This document shows, one piece after another, positions 7,427 through 13,419 of a DNA stretch of 13,419 nucleotides. The notes under the pieces were generated by a model. That model ran no database searches, was not told the origin of the DNA, and was given only the letters and a program-made list of their open reading frames with translations. Made by a program: the position numbers and the translations under genes. This DNA is from Bacteroidota bacterium (GTDB lineage Bacteria; Bacteroidota; Bacteroidia; Flavobacteriales; Weeksellaceae): contig JAEXJU010000228.1 of the NCBI GenBank assembly GCA_023448955.1, positions 1 to 13,419 of the forward strand, in the 5' to 3' direction. Position 1 is the first letter of the stretch. Every line of letters begins with the position of its first letter.

Positions 7427-8273
7427 ATCGCAATAATTCCAATTCAAGAATATTGTTGTTCTTCTGGATATTCTCCAAAGCTTGCTTTTCCATAGACTTT
7501 ATAAAATCGAGTCCTGTGATTTTATTACCAGCGTCATCTGTTATGTAAGCGTCGCCGTCTTTTGCCATTTTTCTGAAATTGGCCATTGGATCTTTTCTGT
7601 AGTTCCTGTAAACTGCCTGATATTTCTTATAATCAATTGGTATTGGCTTTTCGAATTCCGATATCATAATATCTCTTTCCGAAGCATTGTTTTTAATGCC
7701 CTTTAGTTCCATTTTATGAGATCCGGTCTTATCTTCAATTTTTAAGATCAAACCGGGCAAACCGTGAAATTTGTATGGGCCATCCTGAATCGGGATATCA
7801 TTTGTAAACCACGCAATCCAATGCCTACCTGCAAAATCGGTTTCAGCTCTCTGCACATTCCAATTTCCGATTTTACTTTTTTCAGGCCATATTTTCCAAT
7901 TCATTTTGACTTGCTGACTTGCATTGTAAAGCGTCATATCCAAAGAAATGATATAATTGATTTTGAAGTCCGGATAAGATTTCAAAATTTTATAACCGAC
8001 AACTCCTTCCCTTCCAGATGATGGAATCACATCATCGCTATGTGTTGCCATGTTTTTTTTGAAGTGAATATCCATAATGGAATCATTCTCAAAAACATAT
8101 TCACTATAATATTTGGAACCATTTTTTCCCACATCCAAAACCATAAGTTCTGATTTTACACTTTCAGAATTTGTAGAATCACTTTTAAAATTATAATCAT
8201 AATAAAACCTGCGATTCTGCGACAATAAAATTGAGAAGGACAGAATAAGAAAAAGAATAATGTGTTTTTTCAT
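7425..8273 (-). CDS. GLPGLI family secreted protein (paralogue 1)
   Basis: A 282-residue exported protein of the GLPGLI family (TIGR01200 type), abundant in Flavobacteriia and of unknown function. A Sec signal peptide (MKKHIILFLILSFSILLSQ) precedes a mature part that opens with RFYYDYNFKSDS, typical of the family. The naming motif HGLPGLI is at 170-176, preceded by FAGRHWIAWFTNDIPIQDGP, which should form the core beta structure. There is no lipobox and no membrane helix after the signal, so the periplasm or the outside is expected. It follows its paralogue by 27 nt and the two are likely co-transcribed. Residues 123-195 align without gaps to the paralogue with 61 of 73 identical, while the C-terminal third has diverged. 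Confidence 0.92.
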   Translation of the reverse strand: MKKHIILFLILSFSILLSQNRRFYYDYNFKSDSTNSESVKSELMVLDVGKNGSKYYSEYVFENDSIMDIHFKKNMATHSDDVIPSSGREGVVGYKILKSYPDFKINYIISLDMTLYNASQQVKMNWKIWPEKSKIGNWNVQRAETDFAGRHWIAWFTNDIPIQDGPYKFHGLPGLILKIEDKTGSHKMELKGIKNNASERDIMISEFEKPIPIDYKKYQAVYRNYRKDPMANFRKMAKDGDAYITDDAGNKITGLDFIKSMEKQALENIQKNNNILELELLR

Positions 8274-8300
8274 CGTTTATAGTTTTTTTTTCAAAAGTAA

Positions 8301-9140
8301 TCAATTTTGCAGATCCAGTTCTATCCTATTATTATCTTTCTTGATTTGATTCCTCAGCCGATCTTCCTGTTCTTTGGCAACTTTGGCAGTGTTTCCGTCT
8401 TTCCCGGTCAGAACTACTGTTGCGCCGCCCATCTGAAGCTGTTTGATTCCTTTAGTCGGATCATTTTCATATTCTTTTACAACCTTTTGGAACTGTTTAT
8501 TATTGATCGCGATTTCTTTCGCATCGAAAACATTGATATCCAATTCTCCCTGGATATTTTTGATTCCTTTTAATTCCATTTTGTGAGAACCTGTTCTATC
8601 TTCAACACTTACAATCAGTCCGGGTAAACCGTGAAATTTGTAAGGTCCATCCTGAATCGGAATTTCTGTAGAAAACCAAGCAATCCAATGTCTGCCAGCA
8701 AAATCGGTTTCGGCTTTTTGAACATTCCACTCACCTATTTTTCCTTTGTCAGGCAAAATTTTCCAGTTCATTTTCCTGTCATCTGAAATATTGTAAGCAT
8801 CCATAGACAATCTCCTGTGAAGATTAATATTATAATCCGGATAAGTTTTGTTGACAGAATAACGCACATCGCCTTTTCTCATATCGGTTCTCACATTTAT
8901 TGAACCAGTTGCTGCCAATTGTTTTTCCAAATCAACTTTCATCAATGAATCCGAATTAAAAACAGTGTAGCTGTAGTATTTGGAGCCATTGGTGTTAGTA
9001 TCCAGAAACATCATTTCAGTCTTGATTTCCTCAGGATTTGTAGAATCTGGAATGAATTTGTATTCGTAAATAAATCGTTTGTTCTGAGAAAAAGTCAGAA
9101 TTCCAACAATCAGGAATAAGGTAATTAGTTGTCTTTTCAT
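8301..9140 (-). CDS. GLPGLI family secreted protein (paralogue 2)
   Basis: A 279-residue protein with signal peptide MKRQLITLFLIVGILTFSQ and the HGLPGLI motif at 170-176, exactly the same distance from the start as in paralogue 1. This supports a tandem duplication with little net insertion or deletion in the N-terminal 195 residues. The C-terminal part differs: a Gln/Gly segment (KQLQMGGATVVLTGKDGNTAKV) replaces the MAKDGDAYITDDAGNKITG region of the neighbour, followed by a charged helix. The open frame begins at TTG 9149; the ATG at 9140 fits the signal peptide. A strong terminator ends only 14 nt before this ATG, separating it from the M56 gene, so its promoter is unclear. Confidence 0.92.
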   Translation of the reverse strand: MKRQLITLFLIVGILTFSQNKRFIYEYKFIPDSTNPEEIKTEMMFLDTNTNGSKYYSYTVFNSDSLMKVDLEKQLAATGSINVRTDMRKGDVRYSVNKTYPDYNINLHRRLSMDAYNISDDRKMNWKILPDKGKIGEWNVQKAETDFAGRHWIAWFSTEIPIQDGPYKFHGLPGLIVSVEDRTGSHKMELKGIKNIQGELDINVFDAKEIAINNKQFQKVVKEYENDPTKGIKQLQMGGATVVLTGKDGNTAKVAKEQEDRLRNQIKKDNNRIELDLQN

Positions 9141-9154
9141 AGTTATCAAATATT

Positions 9155-9175
9155 AAAAAAGCCGGCTAACCGGCT
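9155..9175 (-). terminator. Intrinsic terminator between the M56 protease gene and the GLPGLI pair
   Basis: On the minus strand AGCCGG (9170-9175) pairs with CCGGCT (9160-9165) around a TTAG loop, followed by six U. It lies 23 nt after the M56 stop codon and 14 nt before the GLPGLI ATG. The GC-rich stem in AT-rich surroundings makes it convincing. Confidence 0.85.
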
Positions 9176-9198
9176 AAAGTATAATGAAAATAAAGTAT

Positions 9199-11304
9199 TT
9201 ATTTTGTGATGATCTCGATTTTGCCTGTTCCGTTTGTTTTAAAAACATTCATAGACGAAATATCATCAGGATTCATTTTATTAAGGACAGATTTATCCAC
9301 TATTTTTCCATTGACATAAACTGTCATTTTATCTGTATTAGCAGCCATCATCTTGTTATTCAGAACAAAAACCTTTGGTTCATTCTCAATAGAATTAAAA
9401 CTTATTTTAAATGAAGAATTCTCACGCATTTCTTTGTTCAATTGTTGCTGTTTTTCCTGAATTTTTCTTTGCTGTTCCTGTAAGTCTTTTTGTTTTTCCT
9501 TCAGTTCCTTTCTTTTCTTTTCCAGTTTTCTCAGTTCCTTTGGTGTCAGTTTAGATTTTGCGTTATTGGAAAACAGATCATCTGAAAAATTAAAGTTAAA
9601 ATTCTTTTCAATATTTTTGAAGTCCGGAAACTGTGACGGATCAAATCCAAACACCACACTTCCGTCCTGAAAAGCATCTTTCCCGTAATCCCGAATTATC
9701 ATATCGTGAAACTCCTTATCAGAGTAAACTTTTCCAAATTGTTCGGCGGTTTCTTTAGCCAGCTTCTGAGCCAGCTCCATCTGTTTTTTGAATTCCGGCG
9801 TGTTAATTCTCGTCATTGCATCCTGTGCGTTTTTCTGAGCATCTTGTATTCTCTTTTGGAACTCCTGAGAATTAATCATCATTTCTGCTTTCCTGGCATT
9901 ATTTTCCGCATCCTGAATTTTCTTCTTGAACTTTGGAGAATTAATAAGTTGCTCAGCTTCTTTAGCTTTTTTCTCGGCATCAGCGATTTTTTTCTTGAAT
10001 TGAGGCGAATTATAATATGCTTCTGCTTCCTTAGCTTTTTTCTCAGCATCAGCTATTTTTTTCTTGAATTCAGGGGAATCGTACATCTCTCCAATAGCCG
10101 ATGAATGTTCTTCCAGCGCTTTTAGATTATTCTGATAATTCTCAGATGTCACTATATTTTCCATCTGGGAAGCCAGCTTTTCTAGCTCGCCTTCCAAAGC
10201 TTCATATTCCGGAGAATGGGATTTCTTAGCTTTTTTCAAAGCTGATAGTTCTTTACTTTTTTCAGACATTTTCTTGCTGAGCGCAGACATTTTCAAATGA
10301 TCTTCCTGCAAAGCTTCAGAATAGATTTTAGCCTGTCTTTGATGTTCTGAAACCGTACTATCAAATGCAGATTGCTTCGGTTTTATAGTATCATTTTTAA
10401 GTTCCTTAACCGCGATTTCTATCGCCTTGTTTGTTTCTTCAATTTCTTTATTTTTGGCATTCACCATATAAGCGAAAACCATAAAAAATAAAATCGGTAG
10501 CGCAAAAAGTTTGCGTGCATAGCTGTACTTGGTCTTGTTTTTTGTAATCATTGTTAATCTTTTTTTGAGGTTAGATGATAAAAATGGACTCGTGACAGGT
10601 AAAACCGAACCGGAGAAATGACTCTCCAGAAGCATCTGCGCAAATGCTTTGGTATCGGATTTTTTCACTGCTTTCTTGTCCGCCAAGTATTCGTGAATAA
10701 GATTGATTTCTTTGTTGATGAAGTAAAACACAGGATTGAACCAGAAAACCGATTTGGAAATCTGCATCAGGAGCTTATCCCAACTGTGTTTTTGTTCTAT
10801 GTGTACCATCTCGTGCTTCAGAATCTGCTGACCTACTGGAGAATTGATCTCTATGGATTTTCTCCAGAAAAGGTTTCGAAAGAATGAAAATGGTGCGTTG
10901 TTCAGATTGGTTTGATAAAATTTAATCCCTTCTATGGTTTCATTCGGGAATTGTTTTTTTATAGAATTGATTTTTAGAATTCCCAGTAATAGTTTAATTA
11001 AAAAAGTGACTGAAACCACTCCAATAATTGTATAAAAAACTGAATAAATAGTGATATCATAATTGTTAGTTTGAGTTTGATTTTGATTGAATCCGCTAAG
11101 CAGCAGATATAGATTCTTATTAGTTTCTACCGTAAAATATGAGACTTTTACCAAAGGCAGAATCATACTGATTAGCACCGATAACAAAAGGTAAAACCTG
11201 TTATAATGATGAAAAGTCTTATCCTTAAGGAATAAAAGATAATAGGCAAACATCACCGCTGAGCAGAGAATCATCTTGCCAAAATAAAGTAGAACAGGTT
11301 CCAT
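9199..11304 (-). CDS. M56 (BlaR1-like) membrane metalloprotease with tandem-repeat tail and plug-like C-terminus
   Basis: Probable sensor protease that inactivates the BlaI-type repressor encoded just upstream. Three N-terminal membrane helices (about 5-26, 36-56, 86-110) lead to a zinc protease domain. It holds APFSFFRNLFW (137-147), the zinc motif HEMVH (164-168) and HEYLADKKA (204-212), which should give the glutamate ligand. TM4 (about 265-283) is followed by some 420 residues that should be extracytoplasmic. This tail has no penicillin-binding domain. It contains a charged helical region, 23-residue repeats (about 363-523, clearest at 409-523), an F/N/D-rich linker, a second coiled coil (about 588-628, Lys/Gln/Glu) and a final segment (about 656-701, MTVYVNGKIVDKSVLNKMNP then DDISSMNVFK). 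That segment resembles the TonB-receptor plug motif. Its ATG overlaps the repressor stop (TAATG). At 701 residues it is longer than classical BlaR1 (about 585-600). Confidence 0.9.
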   Translation of the reverse strand: MEPVLLYFGKMILCSAVMFAYYLLFLKDKTFHHYNRFYLLLSVLISMILPLVKVSYFTVETNKNLYLLLSGFNQNQTQTNNYDITIYSVFYTIIGVVSVTFLIKLLLGILKINSIKKQFPNETIEGIKFYQTNLNNAPFSFFRNLFWRKSIEINSPVGQQILKHEMVHIEQKHSWDKLLMQISKSVFWFNPVFYFINKEINLIHEYLADKKAVKKSDTKAFAQMLLESHFSGSVLPVTSPFLSSNLKKRLTMITKNKTKYSYARKLFALPILFFMVFAYMVNAKNKEIEETNKAIEIAVKELKNDTIKPKQSAFDSTVSEHQRQAKIYSEALQEDHLKMSALSKKMSEKSKELSALKKAKKSHSPEYEALEGELEKLASQMENIVTSENYQNNLKALEEHSSAIGEMYDSPEFKKKIADAEKKAKEAEAYYNSPQFKKKIADAEKKAKEAEQLINSPKFKKKIQDAENNARKAEMMINSQEFQKRIQDAQKNAQDAMTRINTPEFKKQMELAQKLAKETAEQFGKVYSDKEFHDMIIRDYGKDAFQDGSVVFGFDPSQFPDFKNIEKNFNFNFSDDLFSNNAKSKLTPKELRKLEKKRKELKEKQKDLQEQQRKIQEKQQQLNKEMRENSSFKISFNSIENEPKVFVLNNKMMAANTDKMTVYVNGKIVDKSVLNKMNPDDISSMNVFKTNGTGKIEIITK
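9736..10080 (-). repeat. Five in-frame 69-bp (23-residue) tandem repeats in the M56 protein
   Basis: Units at 10080-10012, 10011-9943, 9942-9874, 9873-9805 and 9804-9736 encode a pattern of N-S-P-x-F-K-K-K-I-x-D-A-E-x-x-A-x-x-A-E. The first two are nearly identical in DNA as well as protein, which points to recent duplication; the others are diverged. Two weaker units of the same 23-residue length (residues 363-385, HSPEYEALEG..., and 386-408, TSENYQNNLK...) extend the array to about 10218. The heptad-like Lys/Ala/Glu pattern predicts helical rods or coiled coil. Confidence 0.85.
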
Positions 11305-11663
11305 TATTCCTTATTTTTAAGTTCATTTAAAAGCAGCTCCAGATCTTTCACACTGATCTCATTTTCTTCTACAAGAAATGAAACCGCATTGGTGTATGAT
11401 CCTTCGAAATAATTTTTGACCAGGCTTCTGATAGACTTTCCGCTGTAGTTTTCTTTAGTTACTAGAGGAAAATATTCGTGCTGTCTTCCAAAAGTTTTGT
11501 GGCTTACAAAACCTTTTTCCATCAATATCTTAAGAATAGTAGAAATGGTGTTGGTATGCGGTTTTGGCTCTGGAAACAACTCAAGAATATCTTTCAGGAA
11601 TCCTTTTTCTATCTGCCAAAGGTATTGCATTACCTGTTCTTCTGCTTTGGTCAACTTATTCAT
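11304..11663 (-). CDS. BlaI/MecI/CopY family transcriptional repressor
   Basis: A 119-residue winged-helix repressor. The N-terminal half (about 1-70, MNKLTKAEEQVMQYLWQ, HTNTISTILKILMEKGFVSH) is the DNA-binding domain of the family, and the rest (NAVSFLVEENEISVKDLELL...) is the dimerisation helix region. In S. aureus BlaI the sensor pathway cuts near residues 101-102; the comparable stretch here is around residues 92-97, a position-based guess. The open frame starts at TTG 11684, but the ATG at 11663 (MNKLTKAEEQV) matches family starts. Stop and start overlap with the downstream M56 gene (TAATG), the classic repressor-sensor pair. A consensus promoter overlapped by a BlaI-type operator lies 50-80 nt upstream, predicting autorepression. 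Confidence 0.94.
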   Translation of the reverse strand: MNKLTKAEEQVMQYLWQIEKGFLKDILELFPEPKPHTNTISTILKILMEKGFVSHKTFGRQHEYFPLVTKENYSGKSIRSLVKNYFEGSYTNAVSFLVEENEISVKDLELLLNELKNKE

Positions 11664-11713
11664 AATCTTTTTCTTTAAAAACAATCAATCTTATATCACT
11701 AAAAACTTAGTAA

Positions 11714-11723
11714 TACAAATGTA
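11714..11723. promoter_or_regulatory. BlaI-type operator dyad TACA-N2-TGTA
   Basis: TACAAATGTA on the plus strand is a TACA/TGTA inverted repeat with a 2-nt centre, the core recognised by BlaI/MecI repressors in Firmicutes. It overlaps the -7 element of the repressor gene's own promoter. Binding here would block RNA polymerase. The family match is established; binding in this organism is inferred. Confidence 0.65.
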
Positions 11724-11745
11724 GGATTTATTTTTATTCTTACAA
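11716..11745 (-). promoter_or_regulatory. Promoter of the repressor-M56 operon (TTG-N19-TACATTTG)
   Basis: On the minus strand TTG (11745-11743) and TACATTTG (11723-11716) are separated by exactly 19 nt, fitting the Bacteroidota primary sigma consensus TTG-N19-TAnnTTTG. Transcription would start near 11709, giving a leader of about 45 nt before the ATG at 11663. The same arrangement precedes the tRNA gene in this window. Confidence 0.7.
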
Positions 11746-11759
11746 CTATTTTTATAGTT
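11744..11759. repeat. Inverted repeat AACTAT-N4-ATAGTT at the -33 region of the repressor promoter
   Basis: A perfect 6-bp inverted repeat with a TTTT centre (plus strand), touching the -33 TTG. It could be a second operator half or another regulator's site. It could also act as a small hairpin, but it is too weak to be a terminator. Confidence 0.35.
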
Positions 11760-11792
11760 AAAAGACGTTAAAAACTATAAATAACTGAAAAT

Positions 11793-11824
11793 CAAATATA
11801 AAATTAACAATTCAAAACTACAAA
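11793..11824 (-). promoter_or_regulatory. Possible second, distal promoter upstream of the repressor gene
   Basis: On the minus strand TTTG (11824-11821) and TATATTTG (11800-11793) are 20 nt apart, a near-ideal flavobacterial promoter. It lies directly after the stop codon of the CotH-like gene and about 130 nt before the repressor ATG. It could give unregulated or differently regulated transcription through the operator. AT-rich DNA makes a chance match possible. Confidence 0.4.
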
Positions 11825-11831
11825 TTCCAAA

Positions 11832-13265
11832 TTATTTAGGAATCGAATTAGCTTTTACAATAAAAAAATTATTGGTATCTCCGCTTAGAACTTTATAATT
11901 TGACTGATTTCCCCAGGTTGCCGGCGAATCATAAATCGTCATATCCTCGCCCGTATCATTACTGATGTATTGAGAAATCTTCGATTGCCAGTTGATGATT
12001 CTTTTTTGACTGTAATTGACATAAAAAAGATCATACTTCTTATCTGAAAGATCTTTCAGGTATTTGATATACAACATTTTATATTCCGGAATTGAAATTA
12101 TTTTTGAAACCAAAGGTTGTGCATCATTTTTTCCCCAATTCAATGGATCTTGCTTTCCGGAATCATTCATCAACAGAGATGTCCCCAAAACATTATCATA
12201 ATCATAAGGAATAAAATAGAATTTGCCCGCAGGATCAAAATAGAAATAATAGTTATTTTTATTATTCCAGTAGTCGTCCCACATTCCTACCATTACATTC
12301 ACAGCATAGGTTTTCAGAAAAAGGCTAACATCCATTTTGGAATTGATATAATTTTTAAAATCATCACCTTGTTTACTATTGATATTGCTGATGAATTCCG
12401 AAAGCTGCGACTTGGCAATTTCTAGGTTAGATTTTTTAGACTTGTAATCATATACAGGTGTGTAATTGGAAGTGAGAGTTACCTCTTCTATTCCCATATT
12501 AGATTTGGAAGGATCTCTCAGTTCTGCACCATAATTGGCTTTCCAAAGATTTCCGGTAGTTGCGAAAAAACTTTTTCTGTTTTCGAGATAGGTATCGTCT
12601 ACCGGCTCTATTAACTGATAAACACCAAAATAAGCAGGCTTAGCATCACCTGAAACTTTTATGGTTAATCTGCAATAGCTGGATTGTGGCGCAGTCCAAA
12701 CACCAAATTTTTCAAACAGATCGTAAGAATAAACTTCCTTGGCATAAAGCGGATCATCTTTGAACCATTTGAGAATTACTTTTTCTGAGTTATGAAATAG
12801 CTGTCCACTTGTAAATTTTTTAAAGCTGACTGTAAAACTGGCGTGTTTCCAATCCGGATTAGTGGCATTGTGCATCTCGCCTGTATTTCCTTCCGGTCTT
12901 CGTCGGCTGGTATTTCCGCGCAACCTGAAACCTATATTATCCAGATTTTCCTGAGAATTATTTTTCACGAATTTGAAATTTCCTTTCACATATTCTTCAT
13001 TCTGAGGATTCTGATCATAATAAGACAACAGTTTATTCCATTCTGCTACAGAAACCTCTAATGTAATTTCCGGAACATTATCAATGTCATATAAATATGC
13101 TTGGGATTCCGATAAAAAATAGGGTGTTTGATATGGCTGTGCTGAAACTTCCGCAGGTGATTCTTCTTCTAAAACCGTATCCACATCATTTTTACAGGAA
13201 AAAAATGAAAATAAGATAAGAGTTATAAAGATTTGATTACTAATATTCTTAGACAGGTAATTCAT
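11832..13265 (-). CDS. CotH kinase-like lipoprotein
   Basis: A 477-residue exported protein with a lipoprotein signal (MNYLSKNISNQIFITLILFS then FFSC, Cys at 24). The residues after the Cys (KNDVD) resemble the Lys/acidic lipoprotein export signal of Bacteroidota, hinting at surface display. The rest is a CotH-type protein-kinase-fold domain: GFRLRGNTSRRR (112-123), SFTVSFKKF, ILKWFKDDPLYAKEVYSYDLF, YFGVYQLIEPVDDTYL (212-227), and the metal/catalytic motif FIPYDYDNVLGTS (351-363). In Bacillus CotH phosphorylates spore-coat proteins; nothing here suggests sporulation, so the substrate is unknown. The open frame extends to a TTG at 13292; the ATG at 13265 fits the signal peptide. It is divergent from the tRNA, and no clear terminator follows it. 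Confidence 0.88.
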   Translation of the reverse strand: MNYLSKNISNQIFITLILFSFFSCKNDVDTVLEEESPAEVSAQPYQTPYFLSESQAYLYDIDNVPEITLEVSVAEWNKLLSYYDQNPQNEEYVKGNFKFVKNNSQENLDNIGFRLRGNTSRRRPEGNTGEMHNATNPDWKHASFTVSFKKFTSGQLFHNSEKVILKWFKDDPLYAKEVYSYDLFEKFGVWTAPQSSYCRLTIKVSGDAKPAYFGVYQLIEPVDDTYLENRKSFFATTGNLWKANYGAELRDPSKSNMGIEEVTLTSNYTPVYDYKSKKSNLEIAKSQLSEFISNINSKQGDDFKNYINSKMDVSLFLKTYAVNVMVGMWDDYWNNKNNYYFYFDPAGKFYFIPYDYDNVLGTSLLMNDSGKQDPLNWGKNDAQPLVSKIISIPEYKMLYIKYLKDLSDKKYDLFYVNYSQKRIINWQSKISQYISNDTGEDMTIYDSPATWGNQSNYKVLSGDTNNFFIVKANSIPK

Positions 13266-13315
13266 ATAAAATTGCTTTGAACAGGGACGCAAATTACAAT
13301 TATTTATCAGATAAA

Positions 13316-13346
13316 TTTGGAGTTAAACAAAAAAGCTGTATATTTG
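13316..13346 (+). promoter_or_regulatory. tRNA-fMet promoter (TTTG-N19-TATATTTG)
   Basis: TTTG (13316-13319) and TATATTTG (13339-13346) are 19 nt apart, an exact match to the Bacteroidota housekeeping promoter. The tRNA begins 12 nt after the -7 element, so transcription should start at or just before the mature 5' end. Confidence 0.8.
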
Positions 13347-13357
13347 CAGTACAATAT

Positions 13358-13419
<62 letters not shown>

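Noticed and set aside
9736..10080. CRISPR-like or satellite repeat array
   Set aside because: Repeats are directly adjacent with no unique spacers, are an exact multiple of three and encode a regular helical protein pattern.
9706..10104. Plus-strand open frame of 132 residues opposite the M56 repeats
   Set aside because: It is antisense to the Lys/Glu/Ala repeats, giving a Phe/Leu-rich repetitive product; a shadow of the real gene with no plausible start context.
9199..11663. A classical beta-lactam resistance regulator pair (blaR1/blaI)
   Set aside because: The repressor and protease domains fit, but the protease lacks the penicillin-binding sensor domain and no beta-lactamase gene is present, so the inducer is left open.
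13266..13292. Nine-residue TTG-start extension of the CotH-like protein
   Set aside because: It would place charged residues and a Cys ahead of the signal peptide; the ATG at 13265 starts a normal lipoprotein signal.

Overview
The window looks like chromosomal DNA of a Bacteroidota member of the Flavobacteriia, probably the Chryseobacterium/Weeksellaceae group. The signs are low G+C, few Shine-Dalgarno sequences, two GLPGLI-family genes, an ftsX-DUF3098-uppP-truB gene order, M56/BlaI signalling of the Bacteroidota type, and promoters of the form TTG-N19-TAnnTTTG. The genus is an inference. There are 14 protein-coding genes (one partial at the left edge) and one tRNA gene cut by the right edge. 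No insertion sequence, CRISPR array or phage gene was seen, and no gap between genes reaches 300 bases. Layout, left to right: (1) 2-88, the last codons of a fasciclin-domain protein, closed by a bidirectional terminator. (2) 137-4173, minus strand, a run read as ftsX > DUF3098 membrane protein > uppP > small AT-rich lipoprotein > truB > rluF: cell-division signalling, lipid-carrier recycling for wall synthesis, and two pseudouridine synthases. Spacing is 2 nt or less, or overlapping, except before uppP, where an intrinsic terminator sits. (3) 4335-5321, plus strand, a poxvirus-type topoisomerase IB with a complete catalytic pentad, convergent with (4) 5324-6814, a bifunctional NAD(P)H-hydrate repair enzyme. 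(5) 6932-7375, the mechanosensitive channel mscL with a strong terminator. (6) 7425-11663, minus strand: BlaI-type repressor > M56 membrane metalloprotease > two tandem GLPGLI secreted proteins. (7) 11832-13265, a CotH-kinase-like lipoprotein. (8) 13358 to the edge, an initiator tRNA-Met with a textbook flavobacterial promoter. The most interesting part is region 6. The repressor gene has a consensus promoter whose -7 element lies inside a TACA-N2-TGTA dyad, the operator type of BlaI/MecI repressors, so autorepression is likely. The protease gene overlaps the repressor gene by one base (TAATG). Its product has no penicillin-binding sensor. In its place is an extracytoplasmic tail of roughly 420 residues with 23-residue tandem repeats, a second charged coiled coil and a C-terminal segment resembling a TonB-receptor plug. 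Two GLPGLI proteins with near-identical cores follow after a terminator. A plausible but unproven reading is an envelope-stress circuit in which the tail senses an outer-membrane or periplasmic state, the protease inactivates the repressor, and the circuit or its neighbours are derepressed. Several predicted open reading frames begin at upstream TTG codons or overlap the upstream gene; starts were moved to the ATG that fits the signal peptide or domain.
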